From positions 1 to 7,172 of the forward strand of contig JAZNVU010000002.1 of assembly GCA_045592985.1 (NCBI GenBank): DNA of 7,172 bases, written 5' to 3'. Positions 6,124-7,172 of the stretch are shown one piece after another. This stretch comes from UMGS172 sp045592985 (lineage in GTDB: Bacteria > Bacillota > Clostridia > Oscillospirales > Acutalibacteraceae). The notes below the pieces were generated by a model that saw only the letters and a list, made by a program, of their open reading frames with translations, searched no databases and had not been told where the DNA came from. Each line of letters begins with the position of its first letter. Positions within the stretch are counted from its first letter, which is position 1. Position numbers and translations under genes: made by a program.

Positions 6124-7122
6124 ATGGCAAAGTTTGAAGGTTACGAGAGACGCGAGGCCAAAATCCTTGCTACTCTTAAAGAATACGGAATTTCCTCCAT
6201 CGACGAATGTAAGGAAATTTGCGACGCAAAGGGTATCGACCCTTACAAAATAGTTGAAGAAACTCAGCCTATCGCATTCGAGAATGCAAAGTGGGCTTAC
6301 ACCGTAGGTTCGGCTATCGCTATTAAGACCGGTTGCACCAAGGCTGCTGACGCTGCTGCTGCTATCGGTATCGGCTTGCAGGCTTTCTGTATCCCCGGTT
6401 CTGTTGCCGAAAACCGTAAGGTTGGTCTTGGCCACGGTAACCTCGGTAAAATGCTTTTGTCGGAAGAGACCGAGTGCTTCTGCTTCTTGGCAGGTCACGA
6501 GTCTTTTGCTGCTGCTGAAGGTGCTATCAAGATTGCACTTAACGCTAACAAGGTTCGTACTAACCCCTTGCGCGTTATTCTTAACGGTCTTGGCAAAGAC
6601 GCTGCTTACATCATTTCGAGAATCAACGGCTTTACTTATGTAGAGACCGAGTTTGACCCCTATAAGGAAGAAGTTAAGGTTATCAGCGAAAAGGCATTCT
6701 CCAACGGCCCCAGAGCTGACGTTAAGTGCTATGGTTCGGATAACGTGCCCGAAGGCGTTGCAACTATGAAACTTGAGAAGGTTGGCGTTTCGATCACCGG
6801 TAACTCCACCAACCCCACTCGTTTCCAGCATCCTGTTGCAGGTACCTACAAAAAGTGGTGCTATGAGAACGGCAAGAACTACTTCTCCGTTGCTTCCGGC
6901 GGCGGTACAGGACGTACCTTGCATCCTGATAACATGGCTGCAGGTCCCGCTTCCTACGGTATGACCGATACTATGGGCCGTATGCACGGCGACGCTCAGT
7001 TTGCAGGTTCTTCTTCTGTTCCTGCTCACGTTGAGATGATGGGTCTTATCGGTGCAGGTAACAACCCCATGGTTGGTATGACCGTTGCTTGCGCTGTTGC
7101 TATCGAAGAAGCTAGCAAATAA
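6124..7122 (+). CDS. GGGtGRT family protein
   Basis: A 332-residue protein recognised by its signature SGGGTGRTLHPDN (258-270), the motif that names the GGGtGRT family (Pfam, from memory). No function is established that I know of. It has no signal peptide or membrane helix. Glycine-rich patches occur at 101-108 (GLGHGNLG), 259-263, and 308-318 (LIGAGNNPMVG), suggesting nucleotide, cofactor or phosphate loops; this is inference. Nine cysteines include C29/C33 (CKEIC), C118/C120 (CFC), C71, C89, C202, C246 and C323, so metal or cluster binding is possible. The region 272-323, rich in Gly, Met and Ala, looks strongly constrained. The start is set by the perfect AAGGAGG. Nearly all Asn codons are AAC, and GCT and GGT are frequent, which points to high expression. 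It shares an operon with the IscU-like protein and probably works with it in an Fe-S or redox-related step, which remains unproven. The 391-codon antisense frame is a shadow. Confidence 0.9.
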   Translation: MAKFEGYERREAKILATLKEYGISSIDECKEICDAKGIDPYKIVEETQPIAFENAKWAYTVGSAIAIKTGCTKAADAAAAIGIGLQAFCIPGSVAENRKVGLGHGNLGKMLLSEETECFCFLAGHESFAAAEGAIKIALNANKVRTNPLRVILNGLGKDAAYIISRINGFTYVETEFDPYKEEVKVISEKAFSNGPRADVKCYGSDNVPEGVATMKLEKVGVSITGNSTNPTRFQHPVAGTYKKWCYENGKNYFSVASGGGTGRTLHPDNMAAGPASYGMTDTMGRMHGDAQFAGSSSVPAHVEMMGLIGAGNNPMVGMTVACAVAIEEASK

Positions 7123-7138
7123 CATATTGCAATTAAAA

Positions 7139-7169
7139 ACGCCCAAGGCTTTTGCCTTAGGCGTTTTTT
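7139..7169 (+). terminator. Rho-independent terminator of the IscU-like/GGGtGRT operon
   Basis: ACGCCCAAGGC (7139-7149) pairs with GCCTTAGGCGT (7154-7164) around a TTTT loop, with one C-A mismatch in the stem. A run of six T (7164-7169) follows, and five A (7135-7139) precede it. It lies 16 bases after the stop codon at 7120-7122. Confidence 0.92.
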
Positions 7170-7172
7170 AGT

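Noticed and set aside
5971..7146. 391-codon open frame on the minus strand opposite the GGGtGRT gene
   Set aside because: It would start inside the terminator hairpin, has no ribosome binding site, reads as low-complexity Ser/Val/Thr-rich protein, and is explained by the strong codon bias of the plus-strand gene.
1..7172. CRISPR array, insertion sequence, tRNA, rRNA or phage genes
   Set aside because: No regularly spaced repeats, transposase motifs, terminal repeats, cloverleaf-like stretches or phage structural genes were seen on either strand.

Overview
The window looks like a chromosomal piece of a low-to-mid GC Gram-positive anaerobe, most probably a gut-type member of the Clostridia. 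Grounds: strong AGGAGG-type ribosome binding sites before every gene, consensus sigma-A promoters with 16-18 base spacers, compact Rho-independent terminators, and the final gene, which belongs to the GGGtGRT family that I know mainly from Clostridia and other anaerobes. The taxonomic call is an inference; no rRNA or tRNA gene is present.

Layout. (1) Bases 1-445, minus strand: the first 148 codons of a larger protein that runs off the left edge. It has two degenerate 'NW' repeats and resembles the start of large uncharacterised proteins from carbohydrate-degrading bacteria. (2) Bases 446-610: a divergent control region, with an extended -10 promoter reading right. (3) Bases 611-3993, plus strand: a two-gene operon with a 17-base gap, an HD-domain dNTPase-like phosphohydrolase followed by a cytoplasmic family 2 glycoside hydrolase. 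It ends at a hairpin shared with the convergent next gene. (4) Bases 4032-5177, minus strand: a calcineurin-like metallophosphoesterase with all its metal motifs, driven by a near-consensus promoter. A LacI/CcpA-type operator lies over the predicted transcription start, and a second palindrome sits four helical turns upstream. (5) Bases 5178-5416: divergent control region. (6) Bases 5417-7122, plus strand: an IscU/NifU-like scaffold protein with a C-terminal extension, then a GGGtGRT protein. This pair has its own promoter and terminator, and a codon choice that suggests strong expression.

How the genes fit together. The left and middle parts look like sugar or nucleotide housekeeping: a beta-glycosidase, a phosphohydrolase, a phosphoesterase, and a putative carbohydrate-linked protein. 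The right part is a separate unit, and it is the most interesting item here. An IscU-fold protein keeps one of the usual cluster-ligand cysteines but appears to lack the other two at their normal places. It is translationally linked to a glycine-rich, cysteine-bearing partner whose biochemical role is, to my knowledge, not established. All gene calls rest on motifs read by eye; family assignments were not checked by database search.
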